Part shown: positions 25,258 through 35,257 of the stretch, piece after piece
Layout: the number at the start of each line of letters is the position of its first letter
How positions within the stretch are numbered: the stretch's first letter is position 1
Source of the DNA: DATEDA01 sp963827595
GTDB taxonomy: Bacteria; Pseudomonadota; Gammaproteobacteria; Burkholderiales; SG8-39
Length of the DNA stretch: 64,000 bases
Direction: 5' to 3'
NCBI GenBank assembly: GCA_963827595.1
Contig: CAWHBT010000009.1
Coordinates: 1-64,000 of the forward strand
Made by a program: the position numbers and the translations under genes
Notes under the pieces: model-generated
Database searches by the model: none
What the model was told of the DNA's origin: nothing
The model's input: the letters and a program-made list of their open reading frames with translations, nothing else

Positions 25258-27165
25258 TCAGCGGCCCGGGGCGACCGCCGTCCGGATCTGCTCCAGCGCC
25301 GCCGGGTCTTCGATCGTCGTCAGGTCCCCGGGATCGCGGCCCTCCGCGAGCGCCTGGATCGAGCGCCGGAGGAGCTTCCCGGAGCGGGTCTTCGGCAGCA
25401 AGCTCACGAAGTGCACCCGCGCCGGCCGCGCGATCGCGCCGAGCAGCTTGTCCACCGTCGCCATGATCTCCTTCTCGTGCTCCGCGCTCTGCGCCGGGGT
25501 CGCGACCCTGGAGGTGTCCTTGATCACCGCGAACGCGATCGGCATCTGGCCCTTGAGCTGGTCGGCGACCCCCACCACCGCCACCTCCGCGACGTTCGGG
25601 TGCGCGGAGATCGCCTCCTCGATCTCCCGGGTCCCGAGCCGATGGCCGGCCACGTTGATCACGTCGTCGGTCCGCCCGAGGATGAAGAAGTAGCCGTCCT
25701 TGTCCCGGATGCCCCAGTCGAAGGTGGTATAGACCTGCTTCGCCTTGAAGCTGGTGAAGTAGGTCTGGACGAAGCGCTCGTCGTCGCCCCACACCGTCGA
25801 CATCACGCCCGGCGGCAGCGGGGGGACGACCGCGACCACGCCTTTCTCGTCCGGGCCGCACTCCGATGCGTCGGCCTCGCGCAGCAACTGCAGGTCGTAG
25901 CCATACGCCGGGAACGACGGGCTGCCGAGCTTGATCGGCGTCCGCTCCACGCCCGGCACCGAGGTGAGGATCGGCCAGCCGGTCTCGGTCTGCCAGTAGT
26001 GGTCGACGACCTGGATCCCGAGCGCGTCGGTGATCCAGCGGTGGGTCGGCTCGTCGAGCGGCTCGCCGGCGAGGAACAGGTGCCGCAGGCTGGAGACGTC
26101 GTACTTCTTCAGATACGCCGGATCCTGCTTCTTCAGGACGCGGATCGCCGTGGGTGCGCTGAACATCACGGTGGCCTTCTGGTCCTGGACGATCTTCCAC
26201 CAGATGCCGGCATCGGGGCGGATCGGCGTGCCCTCGTACATGACCGTCGTCATCCCCGCGATCAGGGGGGCGTAGATGATGTAGGAGTGACCGACGACCC
26301 AGCCGATGTCGCTGGTCGTGAACATCGTCTCGCCCGCGTTGCCGCAGTAGATCCACTTCATCGAGGCGGCGAGCGCGACGGCGTGGCCGCCGGTGTCGCG
26401 CTGCACGCCCTTGGGCCTTCCGGTCGTGCCGGAGGTGTAGAGGATGTAGGACGGTTCGCTCGATTCGAGCCAGGTCACCGGCACCTGCGCGTCCATATGC
26501 TTCGCGCGCAGCTCTGCCCAGTCGAGGTCGCGGCCGGTGACCCGCGCCATTCCGGGGTCGAGCCCGCGATTCACGAGCACCACCTTTTCCGGCTTCGACG
26601 CCGCGATCCGGAGCGCCTCGTCGAGCAGCGGCTTGTACTGCACCACCTTACCGGCGCGCATGCCGCCGTCGGCCGAGAGAACGAGCCTCGGTCGCGCGTC
26701 GTCGATGCGGGAGGCCAGGCTGTGCGACGCGAATCCGCCGAACACCACCGAGTGGATCGCGCCGAGCCGCGCACACGCCAGCATCGCGAACGCCGCCTCG
26801 GGAATCATCGGCATGTACAGGAGCACCCGGTCGCCCCGCTTGACGCCCAGTCCCTGCATCATCGCGGCGCAGCGGTTCACCTCGGCGTGGAGCTCGCGGT
26901 AGGTGTAGCTCGCCCGCTTCTCGACCTCGGTCGAGATCCAGACGAGCGCCGGCTGGTCGCCGCGCGCCGCGAGATGACGGTCGACCGCGTTGTGGCAGAG
27001 GTTGGTCTCGCCGCCGACGAACCACTTCGCGAACGGCGGCCGCGAGTAGTCGAGCACCTTCCCGAAGGGCTTCGCCCAGTCGACCAGCCGCGCCTGCTCC
27101 GACCAGAACCCGTCGCGGTCCTGGATCGAGCGCGCGTGGAACGCGCGATATGCGTCGCCAGCCAT
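25258..27165 (-). CDS. prpE: propionyl-CoA synthetase
   Basis: 635 aa ANL-family ligase forming propionyl-CoA from propionate, ATP and CoA. The phosphate loop YTSGTTGRPKGVQRDTGG has the RDTGG that is typical of PrpE rather than Acs. MKWIYCGNAGETMFTTSDIGWVVGH and the C-terminal KTRSGKLLRR are also present. The length matches PrpE (about 630). It lies just downstream of an acryloyl-CoA reductase gene (52-bp gap), which supports a role in C3 acid assimilation. Confidence 0.94.
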   Translation of the reverse strand: MAGDAYRAFHARSIQDRDGFWSEQARLVDWAKPFGKVLDYSRPPFAKWFVGGETNLCHNAVDRHLAARGDQPALVWISTEVEKRASYTYRELHAEVNRCAAMMQGLGVKRGDRVLLYMPMIPEAAFAMLACARLGAIHSVVFGGFASHSLASRIDDARPRLVLSADGGMRAGKVVQYKPLLDEALRIAASKPEKVVLVNRGLDPGMARVTGRDLDWAELRAKHMDAQVPVTWLESSEPSYILYTSGTTGRPKGVQRDTGGHAVALAASMKWIYCGNAGETMFTTSDIGWVVGHSYIIYAPLIAGMTTVMYEGTPIRPDAGIWWKIVQDQKATVMFSAPTAIRVLKKQDPAYLKKYDVSSLRHLFLAGEPLDEPTHRWITDALGIQVVDHYWQTETGWPILTSVPGVERTPIKLGSPSFPAYGYDLQLLREADASECGPDEKGVVAVVPPLPPGVMSTVWGDDERFVQTYFTSFKAKQVYTTFDWGIRDKDGYFFILGRTDDVINVAGHRLGTREIEEAISAHPNVAEVAVVGVADQLKGQMPIAFAVIKDTSRVATPAQSAEHEKEIMATVDKLLGAIARPARVHFVSLLPKTRSGKLLRRSIQALAEGRDPGDLTTIEDPAALEQIRTAVAPGR

Positions 27166-27217
27166 CGTGAGCTCCTCCTTGCGTACCGCGTTCCGGCCCG
27201 CGCCGGAGCGGTCTCGA

Positions 27218-28211
27218 TCAGGACGCCAGATCGACGACGATTCTGCCGCGAATCCGCGCCTTGAGGAAGTCGTCGAACACGGTCGGCAGATCGTCGAACG
27301 GGATCGTCCGCGTCATGCCGGCAAGGTGCCGCGGCTTGAGGTCGGACGCGAGCCGCTCCCACACGCGGCGCCGCTGCGGCATCGCGCAATTCACCGAGTC
27401 GACTCCGAGCAGGCTCACCCCGCGCAGGATGAACGGGGCGACGGTGGACTTCAAGCTCCATGCTCGCCGCCAGGCCGACCGCTGCGACGGGCGCGCCGAT
27501 CTGCATGGTGGCGAGGAGCCACGCCAGGACGTCGCCGCCGAGGTTATCCACCGCGCCCGCCCAGGCCGCCTTGTCGAGCGGCTTGATCTTCGCGAGATCC
27601 AGGGTCGAGCGGAGCATCACTTCCTTCGCGCCGAGGTCCTTCAGGTATGCCGACTCGTGCTCCTTGCCGGTGAGGGCGACGACGTGATGGCCGAGCCCGG
27701 CGAGGATGTCGATCGCGATCGAGCCGACGCCGCCGGTCGCCCCGGTGACGATCACTGGCCCGGCGCCCGGCTTCAGGCCCTCGTGCTCCATCCGCGTCAC
27801 CGCGAGACCGGCGGTGAAGCCGGCTGTCCCGAGCGCCATCGCCTCGAACAGGCTCATGCCCTTCGGGATCGGCACGACCCAGTCGGCCTTGATGCGCGCG
27901 TACTCGGCGTAGCCGCCATCGTGCGCCACCCCGATGTCGTAGCTCGTGGCCAGGACGGCGTCGCCCTTCTTGAAGCGCGGGTCGCTCGACTGGGTCACCG
28001 TCCCCGCGAGATCGATCCCGCCGATGCACGGGAAGCGGCGGACGATCCGGCCGGCTCCGGTTGCGGCGAGCGCATCCTTGTAGTTGACCCCGGAATAGGC
28101 GACCCGGATGACGACCTCGCCGGGGTCGAGCTCGTCGATCGCCGCCTGCTCGAACGCCGCCACGACCTTCTTTTCCTGCTCGCGCAGGCGGTAGACCTTG
28201 AACTTGTCCAC
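27218..28211 (-). CDS. acuI: acryloyl-CoA reductase / YhdH-type quinone oxidoreductase (one frameshift)
   Basis: About 330 aa after repair. An MDR-family NADPH-dependent reductase: N-terminal VAYSGVNYKDALAATGAG, then GIDLAGTV and the nucleotide-binding VIVTGATGGVGSIAI. The C-terminal part is RTIPFDDLPTVFDDFLKARIRGRIVVDL. YhdH/AcuI enzymes reduce acryloyl-CoA to propionyl-CoA, consistent with prpE next door. One extra base near 27452 (CTTGAAG instead of six bases) breaks the frame after ASMEL; the length 994 is 3n+1. The GTG start at 28211 has GGAGG upstream. Confidence 0.87.
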
Positions 28212-28261
28212 TGACAGCCTCCTTCGCGCAGTCGCTGTATTGGATCCGCCCGACGCGTCCG

Positions 28262-29506
28262 TTACGACGCCGCGCGGACCGCGGCCCCCGCCGGCGCGAT
28301 GAGCGACGCCGGTCCGGTCCCCGGCCGCCGCCGCAGCTCCATAAGGTAGTCGCGGGATTGCATCTCGATCAACCGGCTCGAGGTGCGGTGAAACTCGTTC
28401 GCGAGCACGCCCTGGGTGTACAGCGCCTCGGGCAGGGCCTCGGCCGAAACGATCAGTTTGACCCGGGAATCGTAGAAGATGTCGACGAGCAGCGTGAAGC
28501 GCCGCGCCTCGTTCGCCTGCTTCGCGGACAGCCGCGGCACGTTCGACAGGATGACGGTGTGGAAGCGCTTCGCGAGGTCGAGGTAGTCGAGGTGCGACCG
28601 CGGCCCGCCGCACAGCACGTCGAAGTCGAACCAGACGACGCCGCCGGCCCGGTGGCGGTACGGGATCACGCGGCCCTCCACGTCGAGCTCGTGGAACTCC
28701 TCCTCGACGTCGGCGACCCGCTTGAAGGCGGCGGTGAGGGCTGCCTCCGACTGCGGACCGAGCGGCGTGTGGTAGACCTGAACGCGCTCGAGCGCGCGGC
28801 GGCGGTAGTCGATGTCGCCGTCGAGGTGCACGACGTCGAGCCGCCCCTCGAGGAGCGCGATCGTCGGCAGGAACCGCTCGCGCTGCAGGCCGTTCGGGTA
28901 GAGGTCGCCGGGCGCGTAGTTCGAGGTCATGCAGTACACGACCCCGCGATCCATGGTCCGCTGCAGGAGCCGGCCGAGGATCATCGCGTCGGCGATGTCG
29001 TTGACGTGGAACTCGTCGAAGCAGACGAGGCGATAGCGCTTGGAGATCCGCCACGCGACCGCGTCGAGCGGGTCCTCGCGGCCCTTGAGGGTCTCCAGCT
29101 CGCGGTGGACGTCGCGCATGAAGTGGTGGAAGTGGACGCGCCGCTTCCGCACCAGCGGCACGGTGAGATAGAAGCTGTCCATCAGAAAGCTCTTCCCGCG
29201 CCCGACCGTGCCCCACAGGTAGGCCCCGCGCGGCAGCGGCGGCCGGACCACCAGCCGCTTGAACGCGGTGTTCCGCCGCCCCTTGTAGGCGACCCACTGT
29301 TCGTAGGTGCGCTGCAGCCGCTGGACCGCGGCGTACTGGGCGTCGTCGGCGACGAAGCCGCGGCGGGCGAGCGCCTGCTGGTAGTACTCGACGACCGTCA
29401 GCGACAGCCGCTTGGCCGGCTCGGTGTACTCCACGGCATCGAAGACGCTGCCCCCGCCGAGCGGCGGCAGCGGCTCCTCGTCGTCAGGGTAGGCGCTGTC
29501 ACGCAT
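28262..29506 (-). CDS. zapE: cell division ATPase ZapE (AFG1-like)
   Basis: 414 aa AAA-type ATPase. Walker A is GTVGRGKSFLMD, Walker B is LVCFDEFHVNDIADAM, and CMTSNYAPGDLYPNGLQRERFLP is a family signature. ZapE binds FtsZ in E. coli, while its mitochondrial relative AFG1 works in respiratory-complex turnover. Its place next to lpd and the sdh block recurs in betaproteobacteria. The ATG at 29506 was taken as the start of the conserved protein. Confidence 0.92.
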   Translation of the reverse strand: MRDSAYPDDEEPLPPLGGGSVFDAVEYTEPAKRLSLTVVEYYQQALARRGFVADDAQYAAVQRLQRTYEQWVAYKGRRNTAFKRLVVRPPLPRGAYLWGTVGRGKSFLMDSFYLTVPLVRKRRVHFHHFMRDVHRELETLKGREDPLDAVAWRISKRYRLVCFDEFHVNDIADAMILGRLLQRTMDRGVVYCMTSNYAPGDLYPNGLQRERFLPTIALLEGRLDVVHLDGDIDYRRRALERVQVYHTPLGPQSEAALTAAFKRVADVEEEFHELDVEGRVIPYRHRAGGVVWFDFDVLCGGPRSHLDYLDLAKRFHTVILSNVPRLSAKQANEARRFTLLVDIFYDSRVKLIVSAEALPEALYTQGVLANEFHRTSSRLIEMQSRDYLMELRRRPGTGPASLIAPAGAAVRAAS

Positions 29507-29583
29507 CCGGTGAAGGGTAACGGGTCGGGGGTGAGGCGGGAAGCGGCGTTTGTCCCGTCCCGTTGCCCATTCCCCGTGCCGGG

Positions 29584-31017
29584 TCACATGTTGAGCGCCC
29601 GCTTGTCCACCGCCAGCGCCGCCTCGTGGGTGACCTCGGCGAGCGACGGGTGCGCGTGCACGATGCGCGCGACGTCCTCGGCAGCGGCGTGGAACTCCAT
29701 CGCCATGACCGCCTCGGCGATGAGCTCGGAGGCGTGGGTGTTGATGATGTGGACGCCGAGGATCTCGTCGGTGCGGCCGTGCGCGAGCATCTTGACGAAC
29801 CCGTGCGTGTCGCCGTGCCCGAGCGCGCGGCCGTTGATCATGAACGGGACTTGGCCGACGCGGTACGGCACCCCCTCGGCTTTCAGGTCGCGCTCGGTCC
29901 TGCCGACCCAGGCGATCTCGGGCGAGGTGTAGATCACCCACGGGATCGTCTCCAGGTTCACGTGCGCCTTCTGGCCCGCGATCAGCTCGGCGGCCATCAC
30001 GCCTTCCTCTTCGCCCTTGTGCGCGAGCATCGGACCGCGCACCACGTCGCCGATCGCGAACACGTTCGGCAGGTTGGTGCGGCAGTGGTCGTCGACCTCG
30101 ATGAAGCCCCGCGCGTCGATCTTGAGGCCGACCGCGTCCGCGCCGAGATTGTCGGTGTTCGGCACCCGCCCGATGGACACGATGAGGCGGTCGAACTCGG
30201 GCTTCTCCCCCTTGCCGTCCTGCTCGTACTCGACGACGACGCTCTTCTTGCCGACGCTCACCTTGCCGATCTTCGCGCTCAAGCGGATGTCGAGCCCCTG
30301 CTCCCTCGTGAAGATCTTCCAGGCCTCGCGCGCGACGGCGTCGTCGGCGGCCGGCAGAAAGTTCGGCAACGCCTCGAGGATCACGACCTTCGATCCGAGC
30401 CGGCGCCACACGCTGCCGAGCTCCAGCCCGATCACCCCCGCGCCGACCACGCCGAGCCGCGGCGGCACCTCGGCGAAGGCGAGCGCGCCGATGTTGTCGC
30501 AGACCAGCGCCTGATCGACCGGGACGCCCGGGAGGTGGCGCGCCTTCGAGCCGGTCGCCACGATCGCCGCCTTGGCCTCCACGGCCTCCGCGGCCCCGCC
30601 GCCGCCGCCGACCTCGAGCCGCCAGCCGTCGGCGCCCTTGCCCACGAACCGGCCGTGACCCTTCAGCCAGGTGATCTTGTTCTTGCGGAACAGCGTCTCG
30701 ATGCCTTTCGTCATCTTGGCGACGATTGCATCCTTGCGGCCGATCATCTTCGCGAGGTCGACCTTCGCACCACTCACCGTGATCCCGTGCCCGGCCAGCC
30801 CGTGGAGCGCGTGCTCGTACTGCTCGGAGGACTCGAGCAGCGCCTTCGAGGGGATGCAGCCGACGTTGAGGCACGTCCCGCCGAGCGCGGGCTCGCCGTC
30901 GGGCGCGCGCCACTCCTCCACGCAGGCCGTGTTCAGACCCAGCTGGGCGGCGCGGATCGCGGCGATGTAGCCGGCCGGGCCGGCGCCGATGACGATGACG
31001 TCGAACGCCTGTGCCAT
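29584..31017 (-). CDS. lpd: dihydrolipoyl dehydrogenase (E3)
   Basis: 477 aa FAD flavoenzyme that reoxidises lipoamide in the 2-oxoglutarate dehydrogenase complex. The redox-active disulfide is in GGTCLNVGCIPSKALL (about residue 50), the NAD fold has GVVGAGVIGLELGSVW, and the C-terminal His-Glu pair is in HAHPSLAEVTHEAAL. The gene follows sucB by 12 bp, so it is the dedicated E3 of this complex. Confidence 0.97.
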   Translation of the reverse strand: MAQAFDVIVIGAGPAGYIAAIRAAQLGLNTACVEEWRAPDGEPALGGTCLNVGCIPSKALLESSEQYEHALHGLAGHGITVSGAKVDLAKMIGRKDAIVAKMTKGIETLFRKNKITWLKGHGRFVGKGADGWRLEVGGGGGAAEAVEAKAAIVATGSKARHLPGVPVDQALVCDNIGALAFAEVPPRLGVVGAGVIGLELGSVWRRLGSKVVILEALPNFLPAADDAVAREAWKIFTREQGLDIRLSAKIGKVSVGKKSVVVEYEQDGKGEKPEFDRLIVSIGRVPNTDNLGADAVGLKIDARGFIEVDDHCRTNLPNVFAIGDVVRGPMLAHKGEEEGVMAAELIAGQKAHVNLETIPWVIYTSPEIAWVGRTERDLKAEGVPYRVGQVPFMINGRALGHGDTHGFVKMLAHGRTDEILGVHIINTHASELIAEAVMAMEFHAAAEDVARIVHAHPSLAEVTHEAALAVDKRALNM

Positions 31018-31029
31018 GGCGGTGCGGCG

Positions 31030-32286
31030 TCAGAGATCCAGCAGCAGCCGGGCGGGATCCTCGAGCGCTTCCTTCATCGCAACCAGCCCCAGCACCGCCT
31101 CGCGCCCGTCGATGATCCGGTGATCGTAGGACAGCGCCAGATAGTTGATCGGGCGGATCACCACCTGTCCGTTCTCGGCCACCGGGCGGTCGCGGGTGGC
31201 GTGGATGCCGAGGATCGCGCTCTGCGGCGGGTTGATGATCGGCGTCGACAGCATCGAGCCGAACACCCCGCCGTTGGAGATCGAGAACGTGCCGCCGGTC
31301 AGCTCCTCGAGCGTGAGCTTGCCCTCCTGCGCGCGCTTGCCGAACTCGGCGATCGTCTTCTCGATGTCGGCGAACGTGCGCTGGTCGGCGTCGCGCAGGA
31401 TCGGCACCACCAGGCCGCGGGGACTCCCGACGGCGATGCCGACGTCGAAGTAGCCGTGATAGACGATGTCGTTGCCGTCGACCGACGCGTTCAGGATCGG
31501 GTACTTCTTCAGGGCGTAGACCGCCGCCTTGACGAAGAAGGACATGAACCCGAGCCGCACGCCGTGCTCCTTCTCGAAGCGCTCCTGGTAGCGCTTGCGG
31601 AGCTCCATGACCGGCTGCATGTTCACTTCGTTGAACGTGGTGAGGATGGCGGCGGTCGACTGCGACTGGACGAGCCGTTCGGCGATCCGCGCGCGCAGCC
31701 GCGACATCGGGACGCGCTCCTCGGGCCGCCCGGAGAGCACCTTGTCGACGCTGACCGCTGGCGGCGCGGGTGCCAATGCGGGCTTCGGCGCGGGCGCGCT
31801 CGGCGCCGCCCCGGGCGCCTGGCTGCGCCCCAGCTGCTCGATCACGTCGCCCTTCGTGATGCGGCCCTCGCGGCCGCTCCCGGTGATCTTCGTCGGATCG
31901 ACCGCGTGCTCCTCGACGAGCTTGCGCGCCGCGGGCATGAGCCGCGCATCAGCCCGCGCCGCCGCCGGTTCCGGCGCCGGCGTGGGCGCCACCGCGACCG
32001 GCTCGGCCCGCACTGCCGGGGCCGGGGCCGCGCCGGCCGCGGCCTTCGCCTCGGTATCGATCGTCGCGATGATCTCCCCCGAGGCGACGGTGCTGCCGTC
32101 GCCCTTCGCGATCTTCGCGAGCACGCCGTCGACCGGCGCCGGGAGCTCGAGGACGACCTTGTCGGTCTCGATGTCGACGAGGTTCTCGTCCCGCTTGACG
32201 GCCTCGCCGGCCTTCCTGTGCCACGCGAGCAGCGTCGCTTCCGCAACCGATTCCGACAGCTGCGGCACCTTCACTTCGACGAGCAT
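31030..32286 (-). CDS. sucB: 2-oxoglutarate dehydrogenase E2 (dihydrolipoyl succinyltransferase)
   Basis: 418 aa. One lipoyl domain (lipoyl Lys in LVDIETDKVVLELP, about residue 43), an Ala/Pro-rich linker, an E3-binding domain (KLVEEHAVDPTKITGSGREGRITKGDV), a second linker and the catalytic core with SYDHRIIDGREAV. It transfers succinyl groups to CoA within the complex. The order sucA-sucB-lpd on one strand supports a single operon. Confidence 0.96.
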   Translation of the reverse strand: MLVEVKVPQLSESVAEATLLAWHRKAGEAVKRDENLVDIETDKVVLELPAPVDGVLAKIAKGDGSTVASGEIIATIDTEAKAAAGAAPAPAVRAEPVAVAPTPAPEPAAARADARLMPAARKLVEEHAVDPTKITGSGREGRITKGDVIEQLGRSQAPGAAPSAPAPKPALAPAPPAVSVDKVLSGRPEERVPMSRLRARIAERLVQSQSTAAILTTFNEVNMQPVMELRKRYQERFEKEHGVRLGFMSFFVKAAVYALKKYPILNASVDGNDIVYHGYFDVGIAVGSPRGLVVPILRDADQRTFADIEKTIAEFGKRAQEGKLTLEELTGGTFSISNGGVFGSMLSTPIINPPQSAILGIHATRDRPVAENGQVVIRPINYLALSYDHRIIDGREAVLGLVAMKEALEDPARLLLDL

Positions 32287-32345
32287 GTTCGTTCGCTCCG
32301 TTCGGTTTTTCGCCGGGCTCGGCTGAGCTCCGCCGCGGCGTACTG

Positions 32346-32372
32346 CAAAAACCCGAGTGCGTAACGCACCGG
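32346..32372 (-). terminator. possible attenuator between sucA and sucB
   Basis: On the minus strand a small stem (GTGCG, TTA loop, CGCAC, extendable with a bulge to about 8 pairs) is followed by CGGGTTTTTG in the 129-bp sucA-sucB gap. It looks like a weak intrinsic terminator and could tune E2 against E1. A second imperfect GC-rich hairpin lies nearer sucA. Confidence 0.4.
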
Positions 32373-32415
32373 AGAGGTCGTCGCGGCTCGTGCCACGACG
32401 ACGTTACAGCAACAG

Positions 32416-35250
32416 CTATTTCAATTTTCCGAGCGCCTGCTCGACCAGCGCCTTCTGCCGCTGATTGTGCCGGCTCAGGTACCCGCCCGCCGGCGCGGCC
32501 GCAGAGGGCCGTCCCGCGTAGAACAGTTTCTGGTCGGGCCGCATGTTCTCCTCGAAGTAGTGCTGCGTCTGGTACCAGGCGCCCTGGTTCTGCGGCTCCT
32601 CCTGGCACCACACCACCTCGAGCGCGCTAGGATAGCGCTTCATCTCCGCCGCGAACTGCTTGTGCGGGAACGGATACAGCTGCTCGACCCGGATGATCGC
32701 GACGTGGTCGAGTCGGCGCTCGCGGCGCGCGATCAGCAAATCGTAGTACACCTTGCCCGAGCAGGCCACGATCCGCGTAGCCTCCTTGGGCTCCAGCGCG
32801 TCGATCTCGCCGATGACGGTCTGGAAGCCGCCCTTCGCGAGCTCCTTCAGGCTCGACACCGCCTCGCGCTTGCGCAGCAGCGACTTCGGCGTCATCACGA
32901 TCAGGGGCTTGCGGAACGGGCGCACCATCTGCCGCCGCAGCAGATGAAAGATCTGCGCCGGGGTGGTCGGCACGCAGACCTGGATGTTGTGCTCGGCGGA
33001 GAGCTGCAGGAAGCGCTCGAGCCGCGCCGACGAGTGCTCCGGCCCCTGGCCCTCGTAGCCGTGCGGCAGGAACAGCGTCAACCCGCACATCCGCGCCCAC
33101 TTCGCCTCGCCGGAGGTGATGAACTGGTCGATCACCACCTGCGCGCCGTTCGCGAAGTCGCCGAACTGCGCCTCCCAGATCGTGAGCTCGTTCGGCTCGG
33201 CGCAGCTGTAACCGTACTCGAAGCCGAGCACCGCCTCCTCGGACAGCAGCGAGTCGATCACGACGAAGTCGGCCTGGTTCTCCTGCAGGTTCTGCAGCGG
33301 CACCCAGGTCCCGGCGTCCCAGCGCTCGCGGTTCTGGTCGTGCAGCACCGCGTGCCGGTGCGCGAAGGTGCCGCGGCCGGAGTCCTGGCCGGATAGCCGC
33401 ACCCCGTAGCCCGAGACCAGCAGCGTCGCGTAGGCGAGGTTCTCCGCCATGCCCCAGTCGAGCATCTGCTTTCCCTGCCCCATCTCCCGCCGCGCGTTCA
33501 TCACCCGCTCGACCGACGGGTGCCGCTTGAACCCCTCGGGCGCGGTCGTGAGGCGCAGCGCAAGGCGCTCGAGCTCCTTGATCGGGACGGCGGTGTCGGC
33601 GGCGTCGGTCCACTTCGCGCCGATGAAGGGCGCCCAGTCGACCGCGTACTTGCGCTGGAAGTTCGACAGCACCGGGCTCGAGGTCTGCCGCCCTTCGTCG
33701 AGCGCCTGCCGGTAGTCCTTGATCAGCCGCTCCGGCTCGTCCGCGGGCACGACCCCCTGCGCCACGAGCTTGTCGGCGTACAGCTTCCGGGTGCCCGGGT
33801 GCTGCGCGATCTTCTTGTACATGAGCGGCTGGGTGACGAACGGCTCGTCCTGCTCGTTGTGGCCGAGCCGCCGGAAGCAGACGAGGTCGATCACCACGTC
33901 CCGCTTGAACTCCCGGCGGAAGTCCATCGCGAGCTGGGTCACGAACACCGCCGCCTCGGGGTCGTCGGCATTCACGTGGAAGATCGGCGCCTCGATCATC
34001 TTCGCGACGTCGGTGCAGTAGATCGTCGAGCGCACGTCGCGCGTGTCGGACGTGGTGAAGCCGATCTGGTTGTTGATGATGATGTGCACCGTGCCGGCGG
34101 TCGTGTAGCCGCGCGTCTGCGACAGGTTGAGCGTCTCCATGACCACCCCCTGGCCCGAGAACGCCGCGTCGCCGTGCAGCAGGATCGAGATGACCTTCTC
34201 GCCCTTGGTGTCCTTGCGGCGGTGCTGCCGCGCCCGCACCGAGCCCTCGACCACCGGGTCGACGATCTCGAGGTGGGACGGGTTGAAGGCGAGCGACAGG
34301 TGCACCGGTCCGCCGGCGGTGGAGATGTCGGACGAGAAGCCGTTGTGGTACTTCACGTCGCCGAGCGAGGTGGCGTCGCCGGCCGCCGTCCCCTCGAACT
34401 CGGCGAACAGGTCCTTCGGCGCCTTGCCGAGGGTGTTGACGAGGACGTTGAGCCGCCCGCGGTGCGCCATCCCGATCACGAGCTCCTCGACCCCGTGGGC
34501 GCCGGCGCGCTGGACGATCTCGTCCATGCACGGGATCAGCGTCTCGCCGCCCTCCAGCGAGAAGCGCTTCTGCCCGACGTAGCGCGTGTGCAGGTACTTC
34601 TCCAGCGTCTCGGCGGCGGTGACGCGCTCGAGGATCCGCCGCCGCACCTCGGGGGCGAACTGCGGCCGGCCCCGCATCGCCTCCAGGCGCTGCTGGATCC
34701 AGCGCTTCTGACCGGGATCGGAGATGTACATGTACTCCGCGCCGATCGTGCCGCAGTACGTCTCGCGGAGCATCTGCAGGATCTCGCGCAGGGTTGCGCG
34801 CTCCGGCCCGACCAGCGTACCGGTGTTGAAAGCCGTCTCGAGATCGGCCTCGGTGAGGTCGTAGTACGCCGGCTCGAGCTCCGCGATCGGCGGACGCGGC
34901 ATCCGCTTCAGCGGATCGATGTCCGCCCACCGGTTGCCGAGGAACCGGTAGGCGTTGATCAGCATCTGGACGTAGACCTGCTTGCGCTCCGCCCCGACCT
35001 CGGCCGGCGCGGCGGGCGCGCGGAGCGTGCCCTGCTTCGCGCGTTGCGCGAACGCCTCGACGATCGGCGCGTGGGCCACGTCGCGCCCGCCCTCGGCGGC
35101 GGCGGTCGGCAGCACCTGCAGCTTGTCGAAGTACTCCCGCCACGCCTCGGGGACCGACTGCGGGTTGTTCAGGTAGGCCTCGTAGAGCTCCTCCACGAAC
35201 GGCGCGTTGCCGCCGAAGAGGTACGAGTTGGCGAGCAGGTCTTTCATCAT
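32416..35250 (-). CDS. sucA: 2-oxoglutarate dehydrogenase E1
   Basis: 944 aa thiamine-diphosphate enzyme that decarboxylates 2-oxoglutarate. The N-terminus NSYLFGGNAPFVEELYEAYL is the usual docking segment. Active-site stretches include GMAHRGRLNVL, the ThDP motif GDAAFSGQGVVMETLNLS, FRRLGHNEQDEP and HGYEGQGPEHSSARLERFLQL. The length is normal, with no frame problems. It heads sucA-sucB-lpd and follows gltA by 7 bp. Confidence 0.97.
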   Translation of the reverse strand: MMKDLLANSYLFGGNAPFVEELYEAYLNNPQSVPEAWREYFDKLQVLPTAAAEGGRDVAHAPIVEAFAQRAKQGTLRAPAAPAEVGAERKQVYVQMLINAYRFLGNRWADIDPLKRMPRPPIAELEPAYYDLTEADLETAFNTGTLVGPERATLREILQMLRETYCGTIGAEYMYISDPGQKRWIQQRLEAMRGRPQFAPEVRRRILERVTAAETLEKYLHTRYVGQKRFSLEGGETLIPCMDEIVQRAGAHGVEELVIGMAHRGRLNVLVNTLGKAPKDLFAEFEGTAAGDATSLGDVKYHNGFSSDISTAGGPVHLSLAFNPSHLEIVDPVVEGSVRARQHRRKDTKGEKVISILLHGDAAFSGQGVVMETLNLSQTRGYTTAGTVHIIINNQIGFTTSDTRDVRSTIYCTDVAKMIEAPIFHVNADDPEAAVFVTQLAMDFRREFKRDVVIDLVCFRRLGHNEQDEPFVTQPLMYKKIAQHPGTRKLYADKLVAQGVVPADEPERLIKDYRQALDEGRQTSSPVLSNFQRKYAVDWAPFIGAKWTDAADTAVPIKELERLALRLTTAPEGFKRHPSVERVMNARREMGQGKQMLDWGMAENLAYATLLVSGYGVRLSGQDSGRGTFAHRHAVLHDQNRERWDAGTWVPLQNLQENQADFVVIDSLLSEEAVLGFEYGYSCAEPNELTIWEAQFGDFANGAQVVIDQFITSGEAKWARMCGLTLFLPHGYEGQGPEHSSARLERFLQLSAEHNIQVCVPTTPAQIFHLLRRQMVRPFRKPLIVMTPKSLLRKREAVSSLKELAKGGFQTVIGEIDALEPKEATRIVACSGKVYYDLLIARRERRLDHVAIIRVEQLYPFPHKQFAAEMKRYPSALEVVWCQEEPQNQGAWYQTQHYFEENMRPDQKLFYAGRPSAAAPAGGYLSRHNQRQKALVEQALGKLK

Positions 35251-35257
35251 GACGGCG

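Noticed and set aside
26877..29297. An apparent fusion of ZapE-antiphase sequence, acryloyl-CoA reductase and PrpE-antiphase sequence
   Set aside because: Only the middle part is real protein; the ends are out-of-frame readings of zapE and prpE.
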